64,000 nt of DNA from assembly GCA_039707465.1 (NCBI GenBank), contig CM077649.1:16632001-16696000 (forward strand). Direction: 5' to 3'. Under the pieces are notes generated by a model that saw only the letters and a program-made list of their open reading frames with translations, was not told the DNA's origin and did no database searches. Below, piece by piece: positions 63,330 through 64,000 of the stretch. The stretch comes from Rhabdophis nuchalis. Lineage: Eukaryota; Chordata; Lepidosauria; Squamata; Natricidae. The stretch's first letter is position 1, and each line of letters starts with the position of its first letter. A program made the position numbers and the translations under genes.

Positions 63330-64000
63330 TAAATCAGATTTTTATACCGCCCTATCTCCCAAAAGGGACTCAGGGCGGTGCACAGAAAGAATAAAAGTAG
63401 TAGATACAATGATAATATAAAAGTTAAAAATACATTAAATACAATGGGTCTGTGCTAAAACTTATACTTAAAAAACCATTAAAATTATTATAATTGGGAC
63501 TATCATAAGAGCTATGCTAGGCCAGCGACATGGAATAGGTGTGTTTTTAAAGTTCGATGGAAGAGGAGAAGGTCCGTGATGGTGCGAAGGTCAGGGGGCA
63601 GGTCGTTCCAGAGGGCAGGACCTGCCACAGAGAAGGCTCCCCCCCTGGGGGTCGCCAGCCGGCATTGTCCGGCGGACGGTACCCCGAGGAGGCTCTCTCT
63701 GTGGGAGCGGACAGGTCGAAGGGAGGTGTGAGGTAGGAGGCGGTCCCGCAGATAACCAGGTCCCGAGCCATGGAGCGCTTTAAAGATAGTTACTAGCACC
63801 TTGAAACGCACCCAGAGGACCACAGGCAGCCAGTGCAGCTCGCGCAGGAGAGGTGTTACATGGGAGTATCTAGAGACTCCCATAATCCCCCGCGCGGCCG
63901 CATTCTGTACTAGTTGGAGCCTCCGGGTGCACCTCAAGGGGAGCCCCATGTAGAGAGCATTACAGTAGTCCAGTCGGGAGATGACGAGGGCTTGAGTGAC
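63330..64000 (-). mobile_element. L2-like LINE (minus), runs off the right edge
   Basis: 3' UTR hairpin CCGCCCTATCTCCC / CTCAGGGCGGTGCACAG, then an open minus-strand frame (63949-63512) MGLPLRCTRRLQLVQNAAAR, ELHWLPVVLWVRFKVLVTIF, AGPALWNDLPPDLRT. More ORF2 continues beyond the window. Confidence 0.9.

Larger units (their letters stand above)
61269..64000 (+). other. LTN1: LTN1 intron 27 (incomplete)
   Basis: The intron starts GTTTGT after NGMT and no next exon (expected KARATTREV-like) is seen to the window end. It holds five repeat insertions: one hAT, two L2-like LINEs and two mariner-type elements. Confidence 0.8.

Overview
This is vertebrate nuclear DNA, most likely from a squamate reptile. 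That rests on AT-rich introns, GT-AG splice sites, a tRNA-derived SINE with an ACCTTTA tail (Sauria SINE type), many 5'-truncated LINE 3' ends that grade into microsatellites, CR1 ends, and dozens of short DNA transposons. The long TCTA, AAT and GAAA tracts lean towards a snake, but I cannot settle lizard versus snake. Gene names come from remembered vertebrate proteins, because no database search was possible.

Three protein-coding genes lie in the order USP16 (minus) - RWDD2B (plus) - LTN1 (plus). This is, as I recall it, the human chromosome 21q21.3 block read in the opposite direction. USP16 fills about 0.4-17.3 kb: 13 coding exons give residues 1-669, and the 3' end runs off the left edge. 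RWDD2B is complete for its recognised coding part (290 aa, 21.1-23.9 kb). LTN1 starts at 26,006 and runs to the right edge: 27 consecutive coding exons join in frame to 1,618 codons, and the last exons (RWD-like region and RING finger) are not in the window. USP16 is a ubiquitin protease (histone H2A) and LTN1 a ribosome-associated ubiquitin ligase. They share ubiquitin chemistry, but I see nothing that makes the cluster one system.

USP16 and RWDD2B are divergent and appear to share a CG-rich promoter near 17.2-17.5 kb. LTN1 has its own GC-rich promoter with CCGGAAG and CCGCCAT motifs at 25.8-26.0 kb.

The rest is introns and short intergenic DNA packed with repeats: (i) about twelve copies of a ~135-bp almost perfectly palindromic hAT-type element, several with exact 8-bp target duplications; (ii) other hAT elements, some nested; (iii) several TA-flanked terminal-inverted-repeat families; (iv) L2-like LINE tails; (v) CR1 ends, two opposed LINE tails, L1-like pieces and tRNA SINEs; (vi) a solo LTR with a 5-bp duplication.

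The most notable observations are an L1-like insertion whose 26-bp target duplication rebuilt the LTN1 exon 25 splice acceptor, a GC-AG intron in LTN1, and clustering of palindromes around the shared promoter. I found no clear new gene system, rRNA, true tRNA gene, CRISPR array or bacterial-type feature.
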